A DNA stretch of 64,000 nt from NCBI GenBank assembly GCA_022820505.1, contig JAJEFK010000016.1:16292-80291 (forward strand), written 5' to 3'. Made by a program: the position numbers and the translations under genes. Below the pieces are notes generated by a model, which was not told the origin of the DNA, searched no databases, and saw only the letters and a list, made by a program, of their open reading frames with translations. This DNA is from Acidimicrobiia bacterium (GTDB lineage Bacteria > Actinomycetota > Acidimicrobiia > Acidimicrobiales > Poriferisodalaceae). Positions 9,063-17,254 of the stretch are shown in pieces; positions within the stretch are counted from its first letter, which is position 1, and each line of letters starts with the position of its first letter.

Positions 9063-9369
9063 GTGCGGACCCTAGTGGGGTGCCCTCAGACGCGAACAGG
9101 CCCCCGCTCGACCGAGCAGGGGCCTGCTGCTACCCGAAGATCGTGTTCGCGCATCCGCCGGTTGGCGGGGCAGCGGCCGCGTGAGGACCAGCACGCGGAT
9201 CTTGTGGGGTTCGGTGGTCCGGGTTGGAGTCGCCACCTGATGGAGACGTCCCCTTCTCGGAAGCGGGTCGCCTCAGCGCCCGGCCACCTCCAGAGTCCTG
9301 TTGCGTTTCGGCATTGCTTGGACCACCCCCTTTCTCTGGTGCAACCAGATTGCCACAGTCACGGCCGGA
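9063..9369. other. 307-bp intergenic region with several hairpins; no gene supported
   Basis: The gap lies between two minus-strand genes and holds at least three further hairpins besides the one at 9098-9125: 9155-9168 (CCGCC/GGCGG, 4-base loop), 9177-9198 (CCGCGTG/CACGCGG, 8-base loop) and 9213-9237 (GGTGG/CCACC). A 13-codon minus-strand ORF (MPKRNRTLEVAGR) starts near 9315 after an AAAGGGGG; it may be chance. I do not recognise a known RNA family here (no SRP, tmRNA or 6S signature). It could be a 3' untranslated region of the P1 peptidase transcript or a small RNA. Confidence 0.4.
9098..9125. terminator. Strong intergenic hairpin, likely transcription terminator
   Basis: Inverted repeat AGGCCCC-C-GCTCG / CGAGC-A-GGGGCCT with one internal mismatch and a tiny loop. 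There is no U-tract on either strand, as is common in high-GC actinobacteria. On the minus strand it would end transcripts coming from the P1 peptidase side before the acyl-CoA dehydrogenase gene. Confidence 0.6.
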
Positions 9370-10290
9370 TCAGGGAACGAATTCCGATCGGATCGCTCGG
9401 GCGACGGCCGCAGCACCCAGCGTCGCCACCAGATCCGGCTGCGTGTCGACCTCGCCTGTGGCGAGCAGGAACAACGCGTCGCCGTCGAAGTTCGTGTGCG
9501 GGGGCTCGATCGCCCTGGCGATCCCCGTGTGTGCCAGATCGACCGCTCGACAAGCCTCTGGCTTGGTGAGCCGGGCATTGGTGACCAGGCAGCCGATCGT
9601 CGTGTTGCCTCGCTCGGGCGATTCGGACTCCTCGTTGCCGCGCCCGGTAAATCCGGGAATGGCCTCGATCGCGTCATACGGGTACCGCTCTGACCCAGGC
9701 GGCGCCGAGCATCCGGCCAGCACGGTCCCGTCTGCGTCGATGACGTCGCCCAGAGCATTCACCGCCACTAGCGCGCCCACCACCACATCGCCCGAACGCT
9801 CTACCGCAGCGCCGAGCGCGCCGGGCACCGAGAAGTCCCTGCCGGCGACCTTGCCGATCGTGCAACCGCGCCCCACGCCGACCCGTCCCGTGGCGGGTTC
9901 GTCGGCACTGGCAGCCTCGCATGCAGCCCAGCCGGCAGCCGCGGTGGGGCGCTCACTGTCCGGGGACTGGATGTCGTACACGACGGCCGCTCCCACAACC
10001 GGCACGATGCTGTCGCGAATATCGAGTCCGCGGCCCTCGCTGGCGCACCAGCGCACGACTCCGTCAGCCGCAGAAAGGCCGAAGACGCTGTTGCCGCATA
10101 GCACGACCCCGTGGCACTCCACGCCCCCACCCGTCGAACTCAGCGCAGCGGCCTCGCGAGTCCCGGGTGCACCGCCGCGTACGGCGATGGCGCCCAAGGT
10201 GCCCGGCGGCGGGAGCACCACCGTCACCCCGGTAGCTGCGTCGTCGTCAGTCCACGAGCCGACCAACACCGACGGCAGTCCCAACGCCAT
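9370..10290 (-). CDS. P1 family peptidase (DmpA / L-aminopeptidase-D-esterase type)
   Basis: Protein of 306 residues of the DmpA/OAT-fold P1 peptidase family, which matures by self-cleavage and then acts as an N-terminal nucleophile aminopeptidase or amidase. The family stretch RGGAPGTREAAAL appears near residue 38, then VHAVVLCG-like VECHGVVLCGNSVFGLSAAD, and the self-processing/nucleophile region RGNTTIGCLVTNARLTK near residue 228. The Thr within GNTTIG is the probable new N-terminal region. Physiological substrate unknown; related enzymes cleave D-Ala or beta-amino amides. Confidence 0.85.
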   Translation of the reverse strand: MALGLPSVLVGSWTDDDAATGVTVVLPPPGTLGAIAVRGGAPGTREAAALSSTGGGVECHGVVLCGNSVFGLSAADGVVRWCASEGRGLDIRDSIVPVVGAAVVYDIQSPDSERPTAAAGWAACEAASADEPATGRVGVGRGCTIGKVAGRDFSVPGALGAAVERSGDVVVGALVAVNALGDVIDADGTVLAGCSAPPGSERYPYDAIEAIPGFTGRGNEESESPERGNTTIGCLVTNARLTKPEACRAVDLAHTGIARAIEPPHTNFDGDALFLLATGEVDTQPDLVATLGAAAVARAIRSEFVP

Positions 10291-10371
10291 GGCCGCGCAC
10301 CCTACGCGTTGGGCTGCGCGCTGGCCGCGCCGATTCCCAGGCGCAGTCCGGCTGTGGGGAGCAACGCCGGA

Positions 10372-11325
10372 CTACTCCTCTGCGGCCCCGATCGGGGCGT
10401 CGGCGTCACCGGAGCGCTCGCGGAACATCTCGCCCATCGCGGCAACGGCGCCGAGCACGCCGCTGGTGTCGAGCGGCAGGAAGATCTTGGTGGCCTGGCC
10501 GTTCGCAACGCCTTGCAGCGCTTCGAGGTACTTGATGGCGATCAGGTCGTCGGTGGGATCGCCATTGTGGATCGCCAAGAACACCCGCTCGATGGCCTGG
10601 CCCTCGCCCTCGGCCACCGTGAGCTTTTGGTATTTGTCGGCATCCGCCACCCGCTTGATTGCCTCAGCCTCGCCCTCAGCCCGCAGGATCTGCGACTGCT
10701 TCACGCCCTCCGCCTGCAGGATCGCCGCACGCTTCTCGCCCTCGGCCTCGGTGACAGCAGCACGCCGGTCGCGCTCGGCCTTCATCTGGCGGTGCATGGC
10801 AGTGGTCACATCGGCGGGCGGCTCGATCCGCTGGATCTCCACGCGGACCACACGGGTGCCCCACTTATCGGTGGCGTCGTCGAGAATCTGCCGCAGCTTG
10901 GAGTTGATGACCTCGCGCGACACCAGCGCGTCGTCGAGCTGCAGGTCGCCGACCACGTTTCGGAGGTTGGTCTGCGCCAGCTTCGTCACGGCGATGATGA
11001 AATTGCCGACCGCGTACTTCAGCTTCACCGGATCGGTTGGCTCGTAGTAGATGACGGCGTCAACCGTGACCGCCACGTTGTCCTTGGTGATGACCTCCTG
11101 GGGGGGCACGTCCACGACCTGCTCGCGCATGTCCACCTTCAAGATGCGCTGCACGAACGGGATCACGAAGCGCAGGCCCGGTTCGACCGTCATGCGGTAC
11201 TTGCCCAGGAACTCGATGAGGCCCTGCTCGAACGGGCGAACAATGCGCAGGCCCTTCGCCGCGGTTACGAAAAGTGCGAGTGCGATGATTGCCAGGAGGA
11301 TCACTCCGGGGCTGATGCTGTCCAT
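10372..11325 (-). CDS. SPFH/band 7 domain membrane protein (stomatin/QmcA-like)
   Basis: Protein of 317 residues with a single N-terminal membrane segment (residues 7-25), then the band 7 domain beginning [16 protein letters not shown] and including [19 protein letters not shown], followed by a long charged coiled-coil region with repeated AEGE(K/A) motifs. Such proteins oligomerise into membrane scaffolds and influence membrane proteases or fluidity. It overlaps the upstream NfeD gene by one base (TGATG), the classic slipin/NfeD operon pairing, which supports both assignments. Confidence 0.92.
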   Translation of the reverse strand: MDSISPGVILLAIIALALFVTAAKGLRIVRPFEQGLIEFLGKYRMTVEPGLRFVIPFVQRILKVDMREQVVDVPPQEVITKDNVAVTVDAVIYYEPTDPVKLKYAVGNFIIAVTKLAQTNLRNVVGDLQLDDALVSREVINSKLRQILDDATDKWGTRVVRVEIQRIEPPADVTTAMHRQMKAERDRRAAVTEAEGEKRAAILQAEGVKQSQILRAEGEAEAIKRVADADKYQKLTVAEGEGQAIERVFLAIHNGDPTDDLIAIKYLEALQGVANGQATKIFLPLDTSGVLGAVAAMGEMFRERSGDADAPIGAAEE

Positions 11326-11930
11326 CAGTCGCTCCTTGGGGTGGCGGTCTCGTCGTCCGGGGCGGACGGCTGGTCAGTGTCGGCGTCGTCGCTGCTGCCG
11401 TCGCCGGCGTCATGGTCGGATTGCGGCTCAGGAGCATCTGGGGTCGGTGCTGCTGTAGCCGGGTCGACATGGGGCACGTAGTCGTCAGGGGGCGCCTCGA
11501 CGAATTCGACTTGCAGCTTGGTGCCGGCGAGTGCCACAACCTGCACCAGCGATCCTTCTTCGATGCGGCCCTCTTCGCAGACCGCCCGCCACTCGTCGGA
11601 TTCCACGCGCACCCGGCCCGTGTTGTTCACTGGGTCGATGACCTCGACGGCGCGCCCCGACATGCCGATGTAGCGATTCGCGCCGACGGGAAGGTCGTCG
11701 GGACGGTCCTGGCGGCCCATGAAGCGGCGCAGGATGACCATGGACACCGCCGTGCCGCCGAAGAACAGCAGCCATTGGACAGCGCCGTGGAGATCCAGCC
11801 AGGCTGCTGCCGCCGCCAGCACGGCACCCAAGGCGAACGGCAGCAGGAAGAAACCAGCGGTGAAGATCTCGCCGAGGCCCATGACCATCGCCAGCGCGAC
11901 CCAGACCCATCGCCACAGTTCGTTGTCCAC
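11325..11930 (-). CDS. NfeD family membrane protein
   Basis: About 201 residues. Two or three hydrophobic helices occupy roughly residues 5-70 ([20 protein letters not shown] and the [20 protein letters not shown] region), then an OB-fold soluble domain ([20 protein letters not shown] and [16 protein letters not shown]) and an acidic, Asp/Ser/Pro-rich disordered tail. This is the short NfeD form without the ClpP-like protease domain. The GTG start at 11930 is preferred; an in-frame start at 11963 would add 11 polar residues before the helix. Partner of the SPFH protein immediately downstream. Confidence 0.85.
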   Translation of the reverse strand: MDNELWRWVWVALAMVMGLGEIFTAGFFLLPFALGAVLAAAAAWLDLHGAVQWLLFFGGTAVSMVILRRFMGRQDRPDDLPVGANRYIGMSGRAVEVIDPVNNTGRVRVESDEWRAVCEEGRIEEGSLVQVVALAGTKLQVEFVEAPPDDYVPHVDPATAAPTPDAPEPQSDHDAGDGSSDDADTDQPSAPDDETATPRSD

Positions 11931-11994
11931 CCGAACCCCCGTGCATCGTCGGACGTGCTGCAAGTATGCCCCGCCCCAACAATCCCGTTGCCGC

Positions 11995-12088
11995 GTCAGC
12001 AGGCGCGCTGCTCTCTCAGCGGCGCTGCAGTGCTTGCTGATGTTGCCCGCGGGATGTCAGCAGGCGCGCTGCTCTCTCAGCGGCGCTG
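11995..12088. repeat. Pair of 33-bp direct repeats, 61 bp apart, at the fpg 3' end
   Basis: Identical 33-base copies lie at 11995-12027 and 12056-12088. The second copy overlaps the last codons and stop of fpg. Each copy can fold into a hairpin (GCGCGCTG ... CAGCGGCGC around a CTCTCT loop), so the arrangement doubles a terminator-like structure downstream of fpg. No insertion-sequence features are present. Confidence 0.85.
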
Positions 12089-12961
12089 ACACTGGGGGCA
12101 CCAGGTGCTGGAGCGTTGGTCGAGCACGCGGCGCCGTAACTCGGTGCCGCAGCGCACGCACGGCTCGCCAGCGCGGCCGTAGCAGACGAAGTACTTCTGG
12201 TTGTCGCCTGCACCTTCGAGGCTGTAGTAGTCGCGCAGCGTGCTGCCGCCCCGTTCGATGCTGGCGACCAGCACATCTCGCAGCGCTGCCAGCAACCGTT
12301 CGGCTCGCGGTTTTGAGATCGCCCGGGCCGACGGGTTGATGCAGGCCAGGAACAGCGCCTCGTCGGCATAGATGTTGCCGATGCCGGCAACCAGCCGCTG
12401 GCTCAGCAGCTGGGTTTTGATGCGCTGGCTGGACCGCCTGCTGGCACGCCAGAACGTGGCTGCGTCCAAGCCTTCCTCCAGCGGCTCGGGGCCCATGGCA
12501 GCAAGCGTGGGCAGTTCCCGGTAGTCGCCCCGGTCGCAGACGGCGATGCGGCCGAACCGGCGCACATCGTGGAAGCACAGCGTCTGACCGTTGTCGAGAC
12601 GCCACCACGCCCGCACATACGGGTCGGCAGCGCCGACTGCGTCCGGCGCCATGACTTCCGCCGCTGGTCCGTCAGTCGGGTGAGCAGGCAGCACGGCGCC
12701 GCGCACTGCGTCAGCGTCGGCTGCTCCGGCGAAGCACAGCCGGCCGGTCATGCCGAGATGCACGATCAGCTCGCGCCCGCAGTCCAGTTCGCCGATCAGA
12801 TACTTGCCGCGCCGACGCAGCACCTCGATCTCGCTGCCCACCGCATCCGGTCCGGACGCGAACTTGTGCGACGGGTAGGCCCATGCGTCGGTGATACGAC
12901 GTCCGATCAGCGGCCCGGCCAACTGACGCCGGACCACCTCGACCTCCGGCAGCTCAGGCAT
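12077..12961 (-). CDS. mutM: Formamidopyrimidine-DNA glycosylase (Fpg/MutM)
   Basis: Bifunctional base-excision repair enzyme of 294 residues that removes oxidised purines such as 8-oxoguanine and nicks the abasic site. The start is set by the invariant N terminus MPELPEVEVVRRQLAG, because Pro2 is the catalytic nucleophile; a frame extension of 7 codons upstream is not used. The lysine loop (SHKF), IVHLGMTGRL, the H2TH region GIGNIYADEALFLACINP and the C-terminal zinc finger (CYGRAGEPCVRCG ... CPQCQRR) are all complete. The 3' end lies in a duplicated 33-base repeat. Confidence 0.96.
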   Translation of the reverse strand: MPELPEVEVVRRQLAGPLIGRRITDAWAYPSHKFASGPDAVGSEIEVLRRRGKYLIGELDCGRELIVHLGMTGRLCFAGAADADAVRGAVLPAHPTDGPAAEVMAPDAVGAADPYVRAWWRLDNGQTLCFHDVRRFGRIAVCDRGDYRELPTLAAMGPEPLEEGLDAATFWRASRRSSQRIKTQLLSQRLVAGIGNIYADEALFLACINPSARAISKPRAERLLAALRDVLVASIERGGSTLRDYYSLEGAGDNQKYFVCYGRAGEPCVRCGTELRRRVLDQRSSTWCPQCQRR

Positions 12962-13033
12962 CGTTGTGGCGCCAGCGACCAAGGGACACGGTGCGCATCC
13001 GCGACGGGCAGTTCCGGGCTGCGCGGATCGGGC

Positions 13034-13837
13034 CTACCGGAACTTCGGCGGGCGCTTCTCCAAGAACGCAGCCACGGCCTCGCGGTGATCGTCGGATGCA
13101 CGAGCGATGTTCAGCGCCTCCAGCTCACGACGCTGCACCGCACCCAGATCGGTGTCGGATCCGTTGGCGGAAAGCAACTGCTTGGTGAGCTGCAGCATGG
13201 TGGGCGGGTTCTCGGCATAGCTGCTCGCGCGTGCGAGGGCCGCTTCGAGCACGTCGCCGTCGGTGACGTCGTCGACGAGGCCCATCTCGCCCGCTTCGTC
13301 GCCCGTGACAATCCGGCCGGACAGCGCGAGGTCCGACGCTGCGCCCCAGCCGCAGCGCTGGATGAGGATGTGCGACGAGGCCAGCTCCGGCGTGACGCCC
13401 ATCTTCACGAAGCGGCACGACAGCTTGGCCTCGCTGTGGGCAATGAGGAAGTCCATCGACAGGATCATGGTGAGGCCGACGCCGATCGAGGCGCCGTTGA
13501 TGGCCGCCACCATGGGCTTGGAGCTGCGAACGAGCTCGACCCAGTCGTCTGCGGCGGAGTCATCGTGGGCCGCCGCTTCGCCCACGCTGCTGCCCGCTTC
13601 GTCGGCGGCGTCGATGCGGGCCGCGAAGACCTCGGCAATGTCGGCGCCTGCGCAGAATCCGCGACCGGCACCAGTGATGACGAACGCCCCGATCGACGGA
13701 TCGTCGTTGCCGGCCCGCACCGCGTGCGTCAGCTCCGACTGCATGCGCGGCGTCCACGCGTTCAGCTTCTCCGGCCGGTTCAGCGTCAGCACCCGCACGT
13801 CGTCGCGGTCGGTCACGGTGATCTGCTCGTACTCCAT
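13034..13837 (-). CDS. Enoyl-CoA hydratase/isomerase family protein
   Basis: Crotonase-fold protein of 267 residues. The N terminus has VRVLTLNRPEKLNAWTPRMQ, the oxyanion-hole segments are GRGFCAGADIAEV and NGASIGVGLTMILSMDFL, and KMGVTPELASSHILIQRCG precedes the C-terminal trimer helices, ending AFLEKRPPKFR. It resembles the other crotonase gene at 7043 in family but differs in the active-site segment (VTPELASS). The Glu in this segment fits a hydratase or isomerase. The substrate is unknown. It is flanked by fpg and a RecB-like nuclease gene, neither of which helps assign a pathway. Confidence 0.88.
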   Translation of the reverse strand: MEYEQITVTDRDDVRVLTLNRPEKLNAWTPRMQSELTHAVRAGNDDPSIGAFVITGAGRGFCAGADIAEVFAARIDAADEAGSSVGEAAAHDDSAADDWVELVRSSKPMVAAINGASIGVGLTMILSMDFLIAHSEAKLSCRFVKMGVTPELASSHILIQRCGWGAASDLALSGRIVTGDEAGEMGLVDDVTDGDVLEAALARASSYAENPPTMLQLTKQLLSANGSDTDLGAVQRRELEALNIARASDDHREAVAAFLEKRPPKFR

Positions 13838-13864
13838 CTCGATGCTCCCAAGTTCGCAGGATCG

Positions 13865-13978
13865 GGCTACAGCATGGCCGCTGAGCGCGCAGCAGTGCTC
13901 ATGCGGCGATCAGTGATCGATGCGGGCTGGCTCACGCAGCCAGCTGTGCTCAATGCGGCATCGCTCACGCAGCGATGC
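13865..13978. repeat. Cluster of small palindromes with shared loop sequence
   Basis: Between the crotonase start and the nuclease stop are two perfect hairpins with the same CACGC loop: 13926-13944 (stem GCTGGCT/AGCCAGC) and 13958-13978 (stem GCATCGCT/AGCGATGC); the latter covers the nuclease stop codon. A further palindrome, CGATCAGTGATCG, lies near 13909-13921, and a TGAGC/GCTCA pair lies near 13880-13900. Read on the minus strand, GCCGCAT(T)GAGCAC occurs twice, so the elements look related by duplication. They may be REP-like sequences or stacked terminators. Confidence 0.65.
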
Positions 13979-14840
13979 CCGTTCTCCGCTGGTGCTCGAG
14001 TTGGCCTTCGGGACAGTCGTCGCGATAGGGACACCAGCTGCACAACGGGCCCGGGGTGGGATCGAAGCATCCCGTTGCAGCGGCCTCAGCGATCCGACCC
14101 CACGTGTCGCAATGTTCGCCGACCGCCGCGGAGACAGCGTCGGCGTCGAATGGGCGGGCGATCTCGGTGGGCCGGCGATCCTTGCGGCCAGCACCCGTCT
14201 CGCCCAGGTACAGCAGCCGCACCTCGCTCACATCGTCGCCGACCGATTCCAGCGCAGCTGCATACAGCCAGACCTGCGACAGGCGGCTGTCCACAAAGCG
14301 CTGCGAGGGCGGGCGCCCGGTCTTGTAGTCGGTGACGCGCAGACCTTCGGGCACCCGGTCGACGAGATCCACGATGCCCCGGAACGGCACACCCTCCAGC
14401 GACGTGTGTACATCTCGCTCGCGATCCACCACATCGACCTCGGCGGGATCCACCAGCTGGAAGTACCCCTCGACGTCGGTCCACGCGTTCCATCGAAAGG
14501 CCCGTTCCTGGGCTTCAGGCAACTCCAGCGCCACGAAATCGGGATTCTCCGCTAGCTGCGGCCACAGATCCCGGCAGATGGCACGGGCCCGCTCGAGCGT
14601 GCGCTGCGCGGGCGCGACCGCGAGCAGCTCCTCCAGCACGTGATGCACGAACGTGCCACGCAGCGCCGGCTCTCCGGGAGGGTCCGGCAGCTTGTCGACG
14701 TAGCGGAACTTCCAGCGCCGCGCGCACTGCCGGAACGTGGACGCGCCCGAAGGACTCAGGCTCCGCGGAAGCTCGACCTCTAGCGCGTCGTCGACAGCGA
14801 CGCTGCCGGTGCGGGGTTCCACGTTCACAGCGTGGCCCAT
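13965..14840 (-). CDS. PD-(D/E)XK nuclease, RecB/Cas4-like with probable Fe-S cluster
   Basis: About 291 residues from ATG 14840. An N-terminal LSPSGASTFRQCARRWKFRYV contains the first cluster cysteine. The nuclease core is RGTFVHHVLEEL (His), RGIVDLVDR (Asp) and LRVTDYKTG (the D-x-K catalytic motif), then QVWLYAAAL. The C terminus has C-x2-C-x5-C (CSWCPYRDDC), which with the early cysteine makes a four-cysteine 4Fe-4S staple as in Cas4 and AddB. No cas genes or helicase partner adjoin it. A start at 14927 is possible but would overlap the neighbouring gene by 58 bases. Probably a DNA-repair exonuclease; partner unknown. Confidence 0.85.
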   Translation of the reverse strand: MGHAVNVEPRTGSVAVDDALEVELPRSLSPSGASTFRQCARRWKFRYVDKLPDPPGEPALRGTFVHHVLEELLAVAPAQRTLERARAICRDLWPQLAENPDFVALELPEAQERAFRWNAWTDVEGYFQLVDPAEVDVVDRERDVHTSLEGVPFRGIVDLVDRVPEGLRVTDYKTGRPPSQRFVDSRLSQVWLYAAALESVGDDVSEVRLLYLGETGAGRKDRRPTEIARPFDADAVSAAVGEHCDTWGRIAEAAATGCFDPTPGPLCSWCPYRDDCPEGQLEHQRRTGIAA

Positions 14841-14869
14841 CCGGTCACCGGGTACGTGGATGGTTTTCT

Positions 14870-15166
14870 CTAGCGACGGCGCCAGCGGCGCCACAGCCAC
14901 CACGCCACGACTGCGGCAATCAGCCATCCAACCGCGACCGCACCGCCGAACGCTGCGAGCAGGCGCCGGTCGACCGGCTCGGCTTGGCGCGGCAGGAGGT
15001 GCGATGCGGGCGCGGGCGCCGGATCGGCATCGGTGTCGGCGACCGGAGCATCTGCGGCGGACGATGCGGCTGATGTCTCAGAACCCTCAGCCGCAGGCAG
15101 ATCGCCTGGAAGCGCGGCCGTGCCGTCGACGCTCGGCCGTGGTCGGTTCGGGTCGTAATCTGCCAT
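14870..15166 (-). CDS. Small tail-anchored membrane protein, unknown function
   Basis: Protein of 98 residues. Residues 1-65 are hydrophilic, rich in Asp, Ala, Pro and Ser and probably disordered. Residues 73-92 are a membrane helix (AAFGGAVAVGWLIAAVVAWW), and the C terminus is arginine-rich (RRWRRR). The layout predicts a tail-anchored protein with the acidic part outside or in the cytosol; orientation is not certain. I recognise no family. It sits between the ParA and nuclease genes on the same strand, 46 and 29 bases from each. Confidence 0.6.
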   Translation of the reverse strand: MADYDPNRPRPSVDGTAALPGDLPAAEGSETSAASSAADAPVADTDADPAPAPASHLLPRQAEPVDRRLLAAFGGAVAVGWLIAAVVAWWLWRRWRRR

Positions 15167-15212
15167 GGTCACACCCTGCAGCGACAAGCAATCCGAGCGT
15201 ACCGCCGACCCG

Positions 15213-15983
15213 TCAGGCCAATCGGCTCCCCAAGTCGGCCCAGAGCTCGTCGAATGCCTGCACCGCTTCAGGTGCACCGGGCCGGCGGCCGAGCGCCCGC
15301 AGCGGCAGCGACTGCCCGGAGGCCTCGGCGATGGCAGCCCGTTGCGGGATTGGCGGCAACAACTCCGCGCCGAAACGCTCAGCGAGCTGCTGGGCCCAAT
15401 AGGCGTTGTCACGGGTGCGCCCCACACGGTTCAGCACGACACCGGCGATCGTTGGCGTGCCTTGGCGTTGCGCGACTCGGCCGACGGTGGACCGCATGAG
15501 GTCGACGCCGTCGGCCGCCCAGGCAGCCGGCTCGGTCACCACCAGGGCACGGTCGGCTGCGAAGAGCCCGTTGATGCACAGCAGCCCCAACGACGGCGGG
15601 CAATCGATGAGCACCAGATCGTGGTTCACGCCGGCCAGCGCGATGCGCAGCCGATCCTGAGCACCCACCAGGTCAGCCGCCATCTGCGGTTCCCGGCTGG
15701 CCATCGCATAGCTGCCGGGGACCAGCTGCGGGCACGGTCCATCGGGAGGCCAGCGAGCGTCGGTGACCGCCGCCAGCACCGCGCCCGGCGCGGGATCGGC
15801 GAGTGCGTCGTCGACGCTCGGCGATCCGTTCCACACACCGAGGCCAGCCGACGCATTGGATTGCGGGTCGAGATCCACAACGAGAACGCTCAGCCCGGAG
15901 GCGCAGGCTGCCTCGGCGATGCCGAGTGCGACGGTGGTTTTGCCCACGCCGCCCTTCTGGTTCACCACGGCCAGCGTCGTCAT
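15213..15983 (-). CDS. ParA/Soj family ATPase
   Basis: Deviant Walker A ATPase of 256 residues. The N terminus is MTTLAVVNQKGGVGKTTVAL (P-loop residues 10-17 with the signature lysine), then VVDLDPQSNASAGLG, and Walker B region HDLVLIDCPPSLGLL. ParA proteins dimerise on DNA and position chromosomes, plasmids or protein clusters. No parB lies beside it; the neighbours are mshC upstream and a small membrane protein downstream. It is therefore an orphan ParA, perhaps for positioning another cargo, or it may act with a distant ParB. Confidence 0.9.
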   Translation of the reverse strand: MTTLAVVNQKGGVGKTTVALGIAEAACASGLSVLVVDLDPQSNASAGLGVWNGSPSVDDALADPAPGAVLAAVTDARWPPDGPCPQLVPGSYAMASREPQMAADLVGAQDRLRIALAGVNHDLVLIDCPPSLGLLCINGLFAADRALVVTEPAAWAADGVDLMRSTVGRVAQRQGTPTIAGVVLNRVGRTRDNAYWAQQLAERFGAELLPPIPQRAAIAEASGQSLPLRALGRRPGAPEAVQAFDELWADLGSRLA

Positions 15984-16019
15984 CGCGAGTGCCCTACTCC
16001 AGCGTGGGCGAGCACCGTG

Positions 16020-17228
16020 TCACGGCGCCGCTGTCGCGAGCGGTGAGGACAAGTCGATGCCGCACAGGGCCGCCGCGGCCACCAGCTCTCCTCGCAGCGT
16101 GGCACCGGCGGCCCCGCTCTCCACGGCTGCAGCGGCGTCGAGCAGCGCAGTGCGAGCCATCGGCGCATTGAGGTCGTCATCCAGCACAGCCTGCACCTCA
16201 GCGAGCAGGCCCGATGACCCTTCTCCCAGTCGGGCGGCTGCCGAAGTCCCGCCGGCGGCTGCCACCAGCGTGTCCAAGTCGCGCTGAGCAGTAAGGCCTT
16301 CCGAATCGAACCACTCCCATTCAGTGCGGTAGTGGTGCGCCATGAGCGCCAGCCGGATGGCCCTGGGATCGATGCGGGCACGCAGATCCGAGATGAAGAC
16401 CAGGTTGCCGAGCGATTTCGACATCTTGTGCCCTTGGTACGAGACCAGGGCCGCATGCACCCAGTAACGGGCCAGCGGAGCACCGTGCAGCGCCTCGCTT
16501 TGGGCGATCTCGCACTCGTGGTGCGGGAACACCAGGTCGCCGCCCCCGCCATGTATGTCGATGGTCTCGCCGAGCGCCGCGTAGCCCATGGCCGAGCACT
16601 CGATGTGCCAGCCAGGCCGTCCCGGGCCGAACGGCGACGGCCACGAAGGCTCGCCGTCTGCGCTGGCTTGCCACAGCACGAAGTCGAGCGGGTTGCGCTG
16701 GCGGGGGTCGTCGGGGGTGCCGCCGCGCTCGCTGGCGAGCTCGGTCATGCGCTCGGCGCTGTAGCCGGACAGTTTCCCGAAGTCCGGGAACGTGGTGACG
16801 TCGAAGAAGACCCGGTCGGCCGAAACGTAGGCATGCCCGGCATCGAGCAGCCGGGAGATCATGGCGATCATGGCATCGATGGACCGGGTGGCCCGTGGCT
16901 CGTGCGCCGCAGGCCGTGTTCGAAGTGCAGCCATGTCGGCTTCGAAGCGATCGATCTCCCGCTCGGCCAGCGACAGGTAGTGCTCGCCCAGCTCGGCCGC
17001 CTTGGGCAGGATGCTGTCGTCGACGTCGGTGTAGTTGCGCACCAGCGTGACGGTGTGACCCATGTCTTCGAGCCGGCGGATCAGCAGGTCATAGGCCAGA
17101 TACGTGGCGGCGTGCCCGAGGTGGGTGGCGTCGTAGGGCGTGATGCCGCACACGTACATGCCGACGTGATCGTCGAATTCCATCTCGACGATGGAGCGCT
17201 GCGCGGTGTCGTAGATGCGCATTCCCAC
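16020..17228 (-). CDS. mshC: Cysteine:glucosaminyl-inositol ligase, mycothiol biosynthesis
   Basis: Class I synthetase-like enzyme of 402 residues that joins cysteine to GlcN-inositol in mycothiol synthesis. It has the MshC-specific form [19 protein letters not shown] (CysRS would read CGPTVYD.xHIGH), the zinc ligands Cys27, the Cys of WHIECSAM and the His of FPHHECEIA, and the KMSKSLGN adenylation motif. The C-terminal domain is short, as in MshC (about 410 residues), and lacks the CysRS anticodon-binding extension. Mycothiol is confined to Actinomycetota, so this gene is strong taxonomic evidence. Divergent from the gene at 17255. Confidence 0.93.
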   Translation of the reverse strand: MGMRIYDTAQRSIVEMEFDDHVGMYVCGITPYDATHLGHAATYLAYDLLIRRLEDMGHTVTLVRNYTDVDDSILPKAAELGEHYLSLAEREIDRFEADMAALRTRPAAHEPRATRSIDAMIAMISRLLDAGHAYVSADRVFFDVTTFPDFGKLSGYSAERMTELASERGGTPDDPRQRNPLDFVLWQASADGEPSWPSPFGPGRPGWHIECSAMGYAALGETIDIHGGGGDLVFPHHECEIAQSEALHGAPLARYWVHAALVSYQGHKMSKSLGNLVFISDLRARIDPRAIRLALMAHHYRTEWEWFDSEGLTAQRDLDTLVAAAGGTSAAARLGEGSSGLLAEVQAVLDDDLNAPMARTALLDAAAAVESGAAGATLRGELVAAAALCGIDLSSPLATAAP

Positions 17229-17254
17229 GGCCCGACACGGTACTGTCGGAGCGG

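Noticed and set aside
9224..11047. A plus-strand open frame of 607 codons and a related one at 10111-11481
   Set aside because: Antisense to the P1 peptidase, SPFH and NfeD genes, all of which have clear family motifs. High GC keeps the other frames open.
12569..14335. A plus-strand open frame of 588 codons
   Set aside because: Antisense across fpg, the crotonase gene and the nuclease; no recognisable protein features.
15213..15983. A chromosome-partition (parAB) or replication-origin region
   Set aside because: There is no parB, no dnaA and no visible parS site (TGTTTCACGTGAAACA-like) around the gene.
16020..17228. Assignment as cysteinyl-tRNA synthetase
   Set aside because: The motif [13 protein letters not shown] and the short C terminus are those of MshC, not CysRS (CGPTVYD).
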